Notes: generated by a model not told the origin, from the sequence alone. A stretch of 64,000 bases of DNA from Bog-473 sp963824195 (GCA_963824195.1 CAWGOJ010000023.1:1-64000); one strand, 5' to 3'; counted from the stretch's first letter, positions 25,985 through 35,541 are shown. Made by a program: numbers and translations.

Positions 25985-26731
25985 TCACGGTATCCTCGTC
26001 GAACGGCGCGCCGTCCGCGACTCTGCGGAAGCTCCAGGCGCCTCCGCCGTGACCGCGCCCGAATCCGCAGCCTGCTGTGCAACCCCGCTCGGCGACGGCG
26101 ACAGCGGGGTTATCACGGACTTCGTGCAGGTGAATCCCTCCGAGTAGGGCGCTCGGCACTCCATGCCACGAAGCCGGGCCAGCCCCAGGAAGACCTCGTC
26201 GTCCCACCAGTCGCGGCTGGCCTGGGACGGGAAGCACTTGTGCAGCAGCTCGACTTTGCGTTGAGCCACGTCGGGCGTGAGCGGAAAGTAGATCGACGGG
26301 CGTCCGAGATCACCGTCCCACTTCGGGATTTCGTACGACAGGGAGAGCTGGTTGCGAAAGACCGTCGGCACCACCTCACCGATCGTCCGGTGATCCTGAT
26401 GGGCATCATTGCACGAGGGCGCGAAGATGAGGTCAGGTGCCCACGTGTACGCCACCTCCTCCAGAATGTCCTTCACGCGATCCCACACCGCTGGAAGCCG
26501 ACCTTCGGGCAGGTGGTGCAGATCGAAGGTGACGTCGGCCTCAGGGAGGAAGGCAGTGGCGGCATTACGTGCCTCGGAGTGGCGCTCTTCCGTTCCGGTG
26601 AGAACGACATATCGAGCGCGCAGACCGGGCCGGCTCTCAGCGAGAGTGAGCAGAGTCCCTCCCGCCCCGATCTCGATGTCATCAGGGTGGGCGCCGATCG
26701 TCAACACCGACAAAGGTCGCTCCGCTGGCAT
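25985..26731 (-). CDS. PIG-L/LmbE family deacetylase
   Basis: 248 residues. TIGAHPDDIEIGAGG carries the zinc ligands (HPDD), and CNDAHQDHRTIGE supplies the further His. Family members remove N-acetyl groups from GlcNAc-like sugars (GlcNAc-PI, GlcNAc-Ins, antibiotics); here a sugar nucleotide or lipid-linked amino sugar is a reasonable guess. The C-terminal 40 residues after TCTKSVI are Ala/Ser-rich and atypical. An alternative start is GTG 26752, which has GGGGGAG upstream. It follows the cytidylyltransferase gene closely on the same strand. Confidence 0.87.
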   Translation of the reverse strand: MPAERPLSVLTIGAHPDDIEIGAGGTLLTLAESRPGLRARYVVLTGTEERHSEARNAATAFLPEADVTFDLHHLPEGRLPAVWDRVKDILEEVAYTWAPDLIFAPSCNDAHQDHRTIGEVVPTVFRNQLSLSYEIPKWDGDLGRPSIYFPLTPDVAQRKVELLHKCFPSQASRDWWDDEVFLGLARLRGMECRAPYSEGFTCTKSVITPLSPSPSGVAQQAADSGAVTAEAPGASAESRTARRSTRIP

Positions 26732-26760
26732 CTTGAGATGCAGGGGAAGCACGACCGCGA

Positions 26761-27630
26761 TCAGCGCTCCCCCGGCAGGGACGCCGGCGAGACCCTACGA
26801 GCAGGGACGGCGTCAGAGGGGGCGCCGAAGCTCGGAGCCGGCAGCCCCGAGCGCTCCGGGTCCCAGATCATCCACGGGCAGTCGGCGCGTTGGTAGCGCT
26901 CGTCGAGATGTGCCCGCTCCTTCACGGTGTCAGCGGGCGACCAGTAGCCCTTGTACGGGTAGGCCATGATCCGGCCTCGACGGACTAGCCGGATGAGAGC
27001 GTCCTCAATGAGGTCTTCATCCTCGTTGAGCTCGTCGAAGATCTCCGGGCGGAACAGAAAGTAGCCACCGTTCTCCCAATGGCGCAGATCGCGCATTGGC
27101 GTCACGCCGGTGATCAGTCCGTCATCGCCGATGTCCACCGCGTGGTGTGAGGACTGCGGGGTGACGGCCAGGAGGCTCGCCACTGCGTTGCTCGCAGCGA
27201 AGCGCTCGATCATGTCGGGCAGCGGAGCGTCCGTGAGGACGTCCGCATAGTTCGCCATGAACATGGGCTCGTCGGAGAGGAAGCGGCGGACCCGGCGCAG
27301 CCGCTCTCCGATCGGGGAATTCAGACCGGTGTCCACGAACGTGATCCGCCATTCGGAGATATCGGTTCGGAACAACGTCGGTTCGCGGGCACCCTTCTCG
27401 AGCACGAAGTCGTTGGAGCGAGTTTCGTCATAGTTGAGGAAGAAGTCCTTCACTGCAGAGGCGCCGTATCCGAGACAGAGGACGAAGTCGGTGTGCCCGA
27501 AATGAGCGTAGTAGCGCATGACGTGCCAGAGCAATGGGCGCTCCCCAACCAGGGCCATGGGCTTGGGGCCGGTCGTGACGCCATCGCGCATCCGCATCCC
27601 GAGCCCGCCGCAGAAGAGCACCACCTTCAC
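26761..27630 (-). CDS. rfbF: Sugar nucleotidyltransferase, glucose-1-phosphate cytidylyltransferase-like
   Basis: 289 residues. VVLFCGGLGMRMRDG with KPMALVGERPLLWHVMRYY is the nucleotide-binding start. The 50-residue stretch with FLNYDETRSNDFVLEKG and WRITFVDTG is particular to RfbF-type CDP-glucose pyrophosphorylases as opposed to dTDP or UDP enzymes. It would activate a hexose 1-phosphate as the CDP sugar, the entry to CDP-deoxysugars. It lies 14 bp downstream of a methyltransferase gene on the same strand and forms an operon with that gene and the PIG-L gene. The C-terminal 30 residues are extra. Confidence 0.87.
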   Translation of the reverse strand: MKVVLFCGGLGMRMRDGVTTGPKPMALVGERPLLWHVMRYYAHFGHTDFVLCLGYGASAVKDFFLNYDETRSNDFVLEKGAREPTLFRTDISEWRITFVDTGLNSPIGERLRRVRRFLSDEPMFMANYADVLTDAPLPDMIERFAASNAVASLLAVTPQSSHHAVDIGDDGLITGVTPMRDLRHWENGGYFLFRPEIFDELNEDEDLIEDALIRLVRRGRIMAYPYKGYWSPADTVKERAHLDERYQRADCPWMIWDPERSGLPAPSFGAPSDAVPARRVSPASLPGER

Positions 27631-27644
27631 GATTCACACCTCCT

Positions 27645-28877
27645 TCAAGCGATTTCGAGCTCCGGAATGGGAAAGACCAGTCGCGCTCCCCACGATCGGA
27701 CGTAGGCAAGCTGCCGGCTGATTTCGTCTCTCAGGTTCCAGGGCAGGACAAGGACGTAGTCCGGCCGAGTCTCGGCCAGATGTTCGGGCGCGTAGATCGG
27801 GATATGCGTACCCGGCAGGTACTTCCCTTGCTTGACGGGGCTGCGGTCCACCGTGTACTGAAGGAGGTCCTCCCGGATGCCGCAGTGGTTGAGCAGCGTG
27901 TTGCCCTTGCCGGGTGCGCCGTACCCGGCCACCGATCGACCCTCCCTTGCCGCGCCGACCAAAAAGCCGAGCAGGTCGCTCTTGATCCTCAAGACATCCC
28001 TGGCGAACTCGGCATGACCGGAAAGGGTGTGCAGGCCGGCGAGGTCCTCCTCGTCGAGGAGCGCCCTCATTCGCACCGCGGTCTCACGTGAGTGCTCGCT
28101 CGGACGCGCATAGACGCGCAGTGAGCCGCCGTGGGTGTCGAGCTCTTCGACATCGACCACACGAAGGCCCGCCGTCGCCAGTGCTCGGGTTGCGGTCAGA
28201 AGCGAGAGGTACGAGTAGTGCTCGTGATAGATCGTGTCGAATTGATGCCGCTGTATCAGGCGAAGGAGATGGGGGAACTCCAGGGTGACCAGGCCGCTGT
28301 CCTTCACGAGTTCCCGTAGGCCTGCTGCGAAGTCCCGGATGTCGGGGACGTGAGCGAAGACGTTGTTCGCGACGACCAGGTCGGCGCGCCCGTGGTGCTC
28401 GGCGATGTCGCTCCCAGTCGTGGAGCCGAGGAACTGCACCACCGTGGGTATGCCCAGGGACTGGGCCGCCTCGGCCACGTTCTTCGCAGGTTCGATACCC
28501 AGGACGGGGATGCCCTGGGCCAAGAAGTGCTGCAGGAGGTACCCGTCATTGCTCGCCACCTCGGTGACGAGGCTGTCTGCCGTGAGGCCGAGTCGGTCGA
28601 CCATGGAGTCCGCGAAGCGCTCGGCGTGGGCCACCCAGGAGTCGGAGTACGACGAGAAGTACGCGTAGTCAGAGAAGATCTCCTCACCAGATACGTAGGC
28701 CGGCAGCTGCACGAGGAGGCAGGAGGGACACTGGCGCACGTGCAACGGGTAGAAGACTTCGGGCTGGTCGAGCGCATCCGCCGAGACGTAGCTTTCGCAC
28801 AGCGGGGACATGCCAAGGTCAACGAACGTCTGAGTGAGGCGGTCACCGCACAAACGGCAGACACCCTGGGACGACAT
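27645..28877 (-). CDS. Sugar C-methyltransferase-like SAM-dependent methyltransferase
   Basis: 410 residues with the three-part layout of TylC3/NovU-type enzymes. N-terminal zinc-binding part: CRLCGDRL with later CPSC, about residues 7-70. Central SAM domain with VTEVASNDGYLLQHF (motif I) and HEHYSYLSL. C-terminal domain with AGYGAPGKGNTLLNHCGI. Such enzymes add a methyl group to C3 (or C5) of a keto-deoxysugar nucleotide. The ATG at 28877 is directly before the Cys-rich motif. It is divergent from a second, weaker family member at 29156. Confidence 0.9.
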   Translation of the reverse strand: MSSQGVCRLCGDRLTQTFVDLGMSPLCESYVSADALDQPEVFYPLHVRQCPSCLLVQLPAYVSGEEIFSDYAYFSSYSDSWVAHAERFADSMVDRLGLTADSLVTEVASNDGYLLQHFLAQGIPVLGIEPAKNVAEAAQSLGIPTVVQFLGSTTGSDIAEHHGRADLVVANNVFAHVPDIRDFAAGLRELVKDSGLVTLEFPHLLRLIQRHQFDTIYHEHYSYLSLLTATRALATAGLRVVDVEELDTHGGSLRVYARPSEHSRETAVRMRALLDEEDLAGLHTLSGHAEFARDVLRIKSDLLGFLVGAAREGRSVAGYGAPGKGNTLLNHCGIREDLLQYTVDRSPVKQGKYLPGTHIPIYAPEHLAETRPDYVLVLPWNLRDEISRQLAYVRSWGARLVFPIPELEIA

Positions 28878-29155
28878 GACACCTCGATCCGACCGAGAGC
28901 GAACGAAATGAAGGAGATGCGGACCTGCTCCGTGATACGCGGATCCCGGGACCCGAGGAAGAAGGTTCCTGCCCTCGGGGCATTGGTTTGATGGCAGCGC
29001 CGGCGCTCTGTCGGGGCAGTCCGATCCCAGGCACCCACGCGGTATCACGACGCATGAGGAGTCGCTCTGTCCCAATGGCTGGGTGTCTCAACGGCTGAGC
29101 GGGTGCGTTGGCGCGGAGCCGAGCCTGCCGGCGCACCGATCGAGAGGAGGTGGTG

Positions 29156-30268
29156 GTGGGCAATCATGCCTGTCGCTCGTGCTCTGGGCAATCCGGCCAT
29201 CAGGTGCTCGACTTGGGCAACCAGCCCGCGTGCGACCACTTCCCGGGGCGCCACGACCCGGGCCCGGACCCGTGCTATCCGCTGCAGATGTGGCTGTGCT
29301 CGTCATGCGGCTTGGCGCAGCTGGTCGGCGAACCCACCGTGGCCGAGGAGCCGCGCGGCGCTGAGCCCGAAGCGCTCGTCGGACAGGCCGTCGACGCCGT
29401 CGAGCGCCTCGCAATAGCAGGGTGGCTCTCCGGCCGAAGCCGGGTCGTCGAGTTCGCCAGTCCCCATGGGGGCTCGTGGCTGGGCCTGCTGGCCGACCAG
29501 GGTGTCTCACCGGTGACCGACGGTGGTCCCGCGGACCTGGTCATCGACTCTTTCGGCATGATGCACGACCCGGATCAGGGTGCGGCCCTGGCGGAGCGGG
29601 CGTCCCGGGTAGCCCCCGGGGGTGCCCTCTTGCTGCAATACCATTCGCTGGACACGATCATCCGCCTGGGTCAGTGGAACGCTCTCCGGCACGGGCACTT
29701 CGCGTACTACTCGACCAGCGCTCTGGTGGGCATGCTGAAAGCCAACGGCCTCGGTCCACGGGTGGCGTGGCGCTTCGACCTCTACGGCGGCACGGTGCTG
29801 CTGGCTGCCAGCCGCGAGCCCCGTCCCCACCTCACTCCCGACGCCTCCGTCAATACGCTCCTGTCGGAGGACGCCCGTCTGGGAGTTTGCGACCCTGCGG
29901 TGTTCGGGCGACTGCAGTGTCACGCCGAAGCCCATGCCCGGGGGTTGCGCGACTGGCTCGTCGCTCAGCGAACCGCGGGAAGGAATGTACTGGGTTACGG
30001 CGCCGCGTCGCGTGCGGTGGCGCTCCTGTGTAGAGCCGGGGTGGATCGACGGCTCTTACCTGCAATAGTTGATACGTCACCATCCAAACATGGACTTCGC
30101 ATGCCGGGGACGGACATTCCCATCATCGGCCCGGCGGAGCTCGTCACACAACCTCCGCACGCCGTACTCCTGTTCGTACCGGATCTGCTGACCGAGGTCC
30201 GCAGGGCCTTTCCCGAGATCGAAGACTCAGGCGGCGGATGGGTGGATGCGGAAGCACTATGCGCCTGA
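29156..30268 (+). CDS. Methyltransferase-like protein of the C-methyltransferase family (divergent)
   Basis: 370 residues with the same three parts as its divergent neighbour: zinc motif CRSC and CSSCG, a central domain with YHSLDTIIRLGQWNALRHGH replacing the usual HEH segment, and a C-terminal GYGAASRAVALLCRAGV. The SAM motif I reads VVEFASPHGGSWLGLL and the central domain is shortened, so catalytic activity is less certain. The GTG at 29156 was chosen because GAGAGGAGG ends 6 bp upstream. It may be a partner or a regulator of the first enzyme, or act on another sugar. Confidence 0.75.
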   Translation: MGNHACRSCSGQSGHQVLDLGNQPACDHFPGRHDPGPDPCYPLQMWLCSSCGLAQLVGEPTVAEEPRGAEPEALVGQAVDAVERLAIAGWLSGRSRVVEFASPHGGSWLGLLADQGVSPVTDGGPADLVIDSFGMMHDPDQGAALAERASRVAPGGALLLQYHSLDTIIRLGQWNALRHGHFAYYSTSALVGMLKANGLGPRVAWRFDLYGGTVLLAASREPRPHLTPDASVNTLLSEDARLGVCDPAVFGRLQCHAEAHARGLRDWLVAQRTAGRNVLGYGAASRAVALLCRAGVDRRLLPAIVDTSPSKHGLRMPGTDIPIIGPAELVTQPPHAVLLFVPDLLTEVRRAFPEIEDSGGGWVDAEALCA

Positions 30269-30360
30269 AGGCGTATCAGCATGGGGGCTCCGCTCTCGTA
30301 CACACAGCAGTCGATCTACCGCCACGAATCACTGCCCCTAGCCGGGGAGGTGGGTACCGC

Positions 30361-31014
30361 ATGGCCACAACACCAGGAGCCGTTTACAAACGAGACTTCT
30401 GGGCCGACGAAAACACGAAGTACGCGCGACCGCACCATCGGATGCTCAAGGTGGCGCGAGTCGTCAACCGTCTGTCTGCTGGAAAGAACTGCCGGCTTCT
30501 CGACGTGGGATGCGGCCCCGCGGCTCTCGGCCTCCTCCTCGCGCCGAACATTCGATACTACGGGATAGACATCGCGATCCAAGAACCGTCACCGAACCTG
30601 AAGGAATGCGACATTCTGCAGGAGCCGATCACTTCCGAAGGGGCACCATTCGACCTAATTGTGGCCCAAGGGCTCTTCGAGTATCTCGCCGACCACCAGT
30701 CTCGAAAGTTCGCAGAGATCGCCGACCTGCTGACGCCCGATGGCACGGCCATCGTCAGCTACGTGAACTTTGACCACCGACGGCCCGACTACTACTGGCC
30801 CTACAGCAACATCCAGCCCTCGAAGCAATTCCGGGACAGCTTGAAGGATCACTTCGTCGTGGACAAGCAGCTACCGACCTCCCACAACTGGAACCACACC
30901 GAGCCAGGGCGGTGGTACGTGAGAGTCCCGAACATGTATCTAAATGTGAACGTACCGTGGCTCACGAGCTGGCTGGGCGTGGAGTATCTCTACATCTGCC
31001 GACGACCCGCATGA
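30361..31014 (+). CDS. Class I SAM-dependent methyltransferase
   Basis: 217 residues. LLDVGCGPAALGLLL is SAM motif I (about 43-57), with YYGIDIA as the acidic strand 2 and LIVAQGLFEYL as motif post-I. The substrate is unknown; in this locus an O-methylation of a glycan is plausible. The ATG at 30361 is preceded by GGGGAGGTGGG; an upstream frame to 30238 overlaps the previous gene and was rejected. The 3' end overlaps that of the convergent pyruvyl transferase gene by 25 bp. Confidence 0.83.
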   Translation: MATTPGAVYKRDFWADENTKYARPHHRMLKVARVVNRLSAGKNCRLLDVGCGPAALGLLLAPNIRYYGIDIAIQEPSPNLKECDILQEPITSEGAPFDLIVAQGLFEYLADHQSRKFAEIADLLTPDGTAIVSYVNFDHRRPDYYWPYSNIQPSKQFRDSLKDHFVVDKQLPTSHNWNHTEPGRWYVRVPNMYLNVNVPWLTSWLGVEYLYICRRPA

Positions 31015-32324
31015 GAGAACGCTCCCCAGCGGGATCCGAGTTGGCGGGCGGAAACCGGAACCGATGTTTCTTCGGGACGCGACGAGGTGCTCTGACCGAG
31101 CACGACTTCGTCCAACTCGGCGAATTGCCGTTCGAGCAATTCCCTGTTGGCCGAGTTACAGGCCAAGAGGGATTGCCGAAGTCGTTCAGGGCAGCTCTCC
31201 ATTTCGAGAAACTGCTCGGTCAGGGCTTCAGCGTCGAGCGAGTCGACTGAGTGACGGAACTCGGCCACGCCCATGGCTGACATCAAGACACCGTGTTTCG
31301 GCGAGTAACCGACCGCAATCGTCGGCTTGGAAAGCATCAGAGCTGCCACAAGGTTGTGATAGCGGGTCGCGATGACCGCTCCGAGGGGTTCCATCGCCTC
31401 CAGGATCTCGCTGAAGGTCGACACCCGTTCGGCGACCACCCAGGAGTCGTCCAGCTCTGGTCGCAACGCCCGTATGTCGGCGAGGACCTCTTGCACGGCC
31501 GCGTCGTCGGATCCGTCGGTATCTCCAATGAACAACCGGACTCTGCGTCCGTTGTCGACGAGCCAACGGACGATCGTCTTCATGCTGTCGAGATACGAGG
31601 AATAGATCTCTTGAGCTCGGTGGCGGTCGTCGTTCGAACCACCGTATGCCATGATGCCCACCCCGATCGTGGACCAGTCACCCTCGCCACGGCGGTGGTC
31701 GGTGGGAAGGGGCAGGGAAAATGCCAGGTCGGGGAATACCGGGTCCGCGGCATCAAAGCCGCGTCGGCGCATCACTTCGCGAGAGCCGGCGTCGCGGTAG
31801 GACCGGTAGAAGGCCAACCGGGCCGCCCAATTGGACAACCATCGCGTGGCCCGCTTGTGGATGACGCCGGCCCCGACGCTGACGAAGGCGACCTTGGTTC
31901 TGAAGAGCTTGCCGGATGCGCTGAGCAGGAAGAGCCCATAGGGGGTGTCCCACGGTCGCAACGGGAGGCTCGCTTCCAGGACGCCGGCGCCGGGCACGAT
32001 CACTGCGTCGTGCCGACGTACCCAGGCCGAGATGCGGAACACATCGAGAAACCGGCTCGGTATCCTCCGGCAGCTTGCGAGCGGTCCCGAGAGACGGGCA
32101 TGGTGGCGGTCGAACCAGAACATCTGGACTGCGTCGACTCCGTACTGCTCAGTTACCCTTTCCGGCCCTGAGCACATGACGTCGATCACGACGGAGGGAT
32201 GTCGGGTCTGCACATACCGCAGCACCGCCTCCATGGAGGCGTCGTTGCCGATGTTGCCGGATCCGAGGAGGCCGAAAAGGCCGACTCGAGGCTCTTCGGG
32301 CGGCTGCTTCAGTCTTGTGATCAC
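30990..32324 (-). CDS. Polysaccharide pyruvyl transferase family protein
   Basis: 444 residues. GLFGLLGSGNIGNDASMEAV near the N-terminus, VIVPGAGVLE, and in the C-terminal half VIATRYHNLVAALMLSKPTI with GYSPKH are characteristic of the CsaB/WcaK family. It adds pyruvate ketals from phosphoenolpyruvate to sugars of an exopolysaccharide, giving negative charge. The C-terminal 30 residues are an unconserved tail. The gene is followed upstream by about 200 bp of non-coding DNA before the sigma factor gene. Confidence 0.88.
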   Translation of the reverse strand: MITRLKQPPEEPRVGLFGLLGSGNIGNDASMEAVLRYVQTRHPSVVIDVMCSGPERVTEQYGVDAVQMFWFDRHHARLSGPLASCRRIPSRFLDVFRISAWVRRHDAVIVPGAGVLEASLPLRPWDTPYGLFLLSASGKLFRTKVAFVSVGAGVIHKRATRWLSNWAARLAFYRSYRDAGSREVMRRRGFDAADPVFPDLAFSLPLPTDHRRGEGDWSTIGVGIMAYGGSNDDRHRAQEIYSSYLDSMKTIVRWLVDNGRRVRLFIGDTDGSDDAAVQEVLADIRALRPELDDSWVVAERVSTFSEILEAMEPLGAVIATRYHNLVAALMLSKPTIAVGYSPKHGVLMSAMGVAEFRHSVDSLDAEALTEQFLEMESCPERLRQSLLACNSANRELLERQFAELDEVVLGQSTSSRPEETSVPVSARQLGSRWGAFSHAGRRQM

Positions 32325-32521
32325 GCGCCGGCCAGTAACGCAGATACCCGTCCGGCGTCGAGTATGTGAGCCCTCACCATATTTTTCTCAGCTCCATGAC
32401 GGGTTGAAGGGTGCTGCCCTCGAAGTCAGGAGCGACGAGGCCAAGTCGTGATACACCCGGAGCTACATGCTCGTCGCAGAGCAATGTCTCGCTCACATCG
32501 GACGGCCGACATCCGTGTCCG

Positions 32522-33106
32522 CTAACCGTGAACGGAAGTCTCGCTGAGCTCCATCTCGGCCAATATTTGTCGGAGGTGTTCGAGACAGCGTCCCCTCGTT
32601 GGTCCAATGCTCCCGATCGGCATGCTCAGCTGCTCGGCAATCGCTTTGTATGGGAGATCATCATCGCCCATCAACACACCGAGCAGACGCTGGCAACGCG
32701 GCGATAGCCGTTCGGCTGCCATTCGTATCGCTCTTGCCTGCTCCTCCCTCAAGAGGGCGACATCGAGAGGATCCGCCTTGTCATCAGCCATGAGGTACAT
32801 CACATCGGTCGCGCAGACCACGGCGCGCCGGGTGGCGATCCTTAGGCTCTCGCGCCGCGAGGTGGTCGCCAGCCACGCACCGATACGTTCCGGCTGCTCA
32901 ATGCGGTCCAGGTTCTCCACGAGGCGCAGCCATGTCGTTTGACACACTTCTCCAACGTCGGCGTCACTCAACCGGCACCGTCTGGCGATTGCCGCCACCA
33001 ACCCGCCAAAGCGTTCGATGAGGGTCTCCCAGGCTGCGTTCGTTCCGGCGCGAGCCTCTGCCACAATCTGAACGAGATCACTATCGTCGGCTGACGGTTT
33101 CATCAT
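32522..33106 (-). CDS. RNA polymerase sigma-70 family factor (ECF-like)
   Basis: 194 residues. Region 2: AWETLIERFGGLVAAIARRC, then DVGEVCQTTWLRLVENLDRI; region 4: LSPRCQRLLGVLMGDDDLPY with KAIAEQLSMPIGSIGPTRGR as the helix-turn-helix. The PIGSIGPTRGRCLEHL wording is typical of actinobacterial ECF factors. No anti-sigma gene is adjacent. It may control parts of the polysaccharide locus, an inference from position. The start is the first of two ATG codons (33106, 33103); the frame is open to 33268. Confidence 0.85.
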   Translation of the reverse strand: MMKPSADDSDLVQIVAEARAGTNAAWETLIERFGGLVAAIARRCRLSDADVGEVCQTTWLRLVENLDRIEQPERIGAWLATTSRRESLRIATRRAVVCATDVMYLMADDKADPLDVALLREEQARAIRMAAERLSPRCQRLLGVLMGDDDLPYKAIAEQLSMPIGSIGPTRGRCLEHLRQILAEMELSETSVHG

Positions 33107-33584
33107 GGATCCCCGTGGACCCCTGCTGCCAGTCTCCACCATTGATCGATCGGCCTCCTGGTCCCTGCGCCTGGGATCCCCTCGACCTGTAGCACCGGTC
33201 AACCGGTCGGCCATCCATCCCCAGGGGTATGTCCCATGCATTGTCCCGAACAAACTGGGACCCGTCATCCCCCTTATTGGGGAACGATGGTCCTTTGTCG
33301 GGGAAGGATGGCAACCTCATGGACTACTTTCCCACCACCCCCTCTCTTGGTCCCCTCTTCCCACTGGCCCCGCGCACGGTCGGCGAGCAGCGACAAATAG
33401 CGGCCTCCTCGAGATGCCTTCGGCGGCGCGGCTCCGTACCCGGTGGCCGAGAAGGGCATCCCACGAATCTCACGGCAGGGGTCAGCGAAGCGGCCGCCAC
33501 GTCTCGAAGGACGTGCCGATGCGGCGACTAGTGACAAACGTCACGTTTGGCAGGGGCCCGGGACCGAGCGAGGGATGAGCGGGC
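33107..33584. promoter_or_regulatory. Intergenic region upstream of sigma factor gene
   Basis: 478 bp with no recognised gene. A direct repeat of 17 bp at 20-bp spacing (GGGGAACGATGG near 33279 and GGGGAAGGATGG near 33300) and a perfect inverted repeat CAAACGT-C-ACGTTTG (33535-33549) are visible. Both could be protein-binding sites. Confidence 0.4.
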
Positions 33585-35171
33585 TTATCGAGCCTCGGAT
33601 GGTGCCTCTTGCGGCCTCCGTTGTTGTAGGCAGACGCTCATGGAGCGCGCGATCACCATCGGCACCGTCGCCAAGAGGATGAAAAGGTCGAGTCCGATCG
33701 ACCAGTTGTCGACATACAAGAGGTCAAGCCTGCGATACGCGTGGAACGAGGGGTTGTCTCGTGCTTCGAGCTGCCAAAGCCCGGTTATACCTGGTTTGAC
33801 GCCGTGCCGACGCAGCAATTCGGGGTCGAACTGGGCCACCTCCTCGGGGAGGGCGGGACGGGGTCCCACCAAGCTCATCGTCCTGGTGAGAACGTTGAAG
33901 AGTTGAGGAAGCTCGTCGAAGCTCAGAGCGCGCAGAACGGCGCCGACTCTGGTCACCCGTGGATCGTGAACCGCCTTGAAGAGAGGACCGTCGGCGCGTT
34001 CGTTGATCACCGCCAGGTCGACGCCCATGTCGGCGTTGAGTGCCATGGTTCGCAGCTTGTAGACCACGAATGGTCGGCCGTTCAATCCGATTCTGACCTG
34101 TTGGTAGAAGGCAGGGCCACCGTCTTCGAGCCGGATGGCAACCCAAGCCAGCAGAAGGACCGGTGCGGCGATCAGCAAGCCGACTGCTGCTCCGAGCAGG
34201 TCGACGGCTCGTTTGGCTGCGAATTGCCACGTCGGACGCTGTCCGGGCTCGACGTAGAGGAACGTTTCGCCACTCATTGGAAAGCGGCGGACCCGACGCG
34301 TTCCCAATCCCCGGAAGCCCGGCCAGACTTGCACGTGTAGGCCGTTTGCCGTGCTTAGCTCGATCACATCGTGAACCTCTGCTGCGGAGAGCGCGTTGGC
34401 GACGAGCAAGACGCCGGTGGCGTCAGTCTGCCTGGCGATATCAGGAAGCTGGTCGAGGGCACGGCCGTTGGGTAGGCGTGCCCAGTCCGAACCGCGCCGG
34501 GGCTTGCCGATGAACCCCCGCACCTCGTATCCGAGCTCTGGCTGCGAGCGCAGCATGGTCCAGACCGCGACGGCATCTTCGTTGGTCCCAATCATGACGA
34601 GCCCTCGGCGGTAGCGTCCCTGTGCCCGCTGCGCACGCAGCCACTGGCGGAACATCCAACGTAGAGCCATCAAAGCGAGAATGCAGGACCCGGTGGCAAT
34701 GATGGCGGCGGCGTAGCTGCGACGTCCGTCTCCCCGGAGCAACTCGAGTGTGACTGCGCCCGCCACGACAGCAATGACGATCCGAGCAATCTCCCGCCCG
34801 CGCTGCACGCATAGCCGCGATCGGTACAGTCCAAGCAGGCGCATGGCGACGAGCGTCACGACGGTGGCCGCAAGTGCAGCACCCCACCGGCGACTCTCCG
34901 TCGTGGCGGGCATGTTGATGGTCCCCAAGAAAAGCCACGTACCGGCCGTGGCCGCGATATCGACCATGAGTAGCCGAACTCTCAGTCCGCTGCTCGTCCT
35001 TCGAGCGATCGCCGGCTGGCGGTCGGTGTCTCGCTCGACTTGAGGGACGCCGGGCGGCTGAATCCGAAGAGGGTGTGCATCGGCGACCTTCTCCACTGGC
35101 CGCTTGGGGAAGCGCGTCAACGTCCGCTCGACCGAAGAGGCCCACCAGCCAGTGCTCAGCTCTGATGACAC
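33585..35171 (-). CDS. Polyprenyl glycosylphosphotransferase (initiating sugar transferase)
   Basis: 528 residues. N-terminal part with four or five membrane spans (about 60-170), a cytoplasmic nucleotide-binding-like middle domain (about 180-300), and the C-terminal bacterial sugar transferase domain from about 320: KRAVDLLGAAVGLL, YKLRTM, SFDELPQLFNVL, MSLVGPRPALPEE, GVKPGITGLWQ. It moves a sugar 1-phosphate from a UDP sugar to undecaprenyl phosphate, the first committed step of Wzx/Wzy-type polysaccharide synthesis. The start is ATG 35171. Confidence 0.92.
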   Translation of the reverse strand: MSSELSTGWWASSVERTLTRFPKRPVEKVADAHPLRIQPPGVPQVERDTDRQPAIARRTSSGLRVRLLMVDIAATAGTWLFLGTINMPATTESRRWGAALAATVVTLVAMRLLGLYRSRLCVQRGREIARIVIAVVAGAVTLELLRGDGRRSYAAAIIATGSCILALMALRWMFRQWLRAQRAQGRYRRGLVMIGTNEDAVAVWTMLRSQPELGYEVRGFIGKPRRGSDWARLPNGRALDQLPDIARQTDATGVLLVANALSAAEVHDVIELSTANGLHVQVWPGFRGLGTRRVRRFPMSGETFLYVEPGQRPTWQFAAKRAVDLLGAAVGLLIAAPVLLLAWVAIRLEDGGPAFYQQVRIGLNGRPFVVYKLRTMALNADMGVDLAVINERADGPLFKAVHDPRVTRVGAVLRALSFDELPQLFNVLTRTMSLVGPRPALPEEVAQFDPELLRRHGVKPGITGLWQLEARDNPSFHAYRRLDLLYVDNWSIGLDLFILLATVPMVIARSMSVCLQQRRPQEAPSEAR

Positions 35172-35541
35172 GACTGCAACAATCCCCGAGCCGACATGTC
35201 GGATTGCGCCATTCCTTCCATACGCCTGTTATTCCTCTGGGAACCAGCTCGACGGGAGTGGGGTTTACGGCGTGCTGGGCTTGGGCTCGCGGGACCGGAG
35301 TCTGGGCAGGGTTGTCCACACGTCAGGCAGCCGCTCGCGGTGAGGAGACGATCGTCTTCTGTTGCGTGCCTGTACCGAGGGCCAACGGATCGGTCCTGAT
35401 ACGTGGCACGGTGTCATCTGACGAGGTCCCCCGAGACGGGTAACAGGATCTTTGCCAACGCTGCCGTATCGTCACCACGACTGCCGGCTCTTGTTACAAG
35501 AGATGAAAGCTGTCAAAATCGTCTGGTTGGAGGGGGCATAC
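35172..35541. promoter_or_regulatory. Divergent intergenic region with a 12-bp palindrome
   Basis: 370 bp between the leftward glycosylphosphotransferase gene and the rightward HIT-like gene. CCGACATGTCGG (35191-35202) is a perfect palindrome 20 bp upstream of the glycosylphosphotransferase start, a good operator candidate. No gene is seen. Confidence 0.45.

Noticed and set aside
33274..33537. 87-codon - strand frame in the sigma factor upstream region
   Set aside because: Arg/Gly-rich, no ribosome binding site, no recognisable domain; the region looks regulatory.
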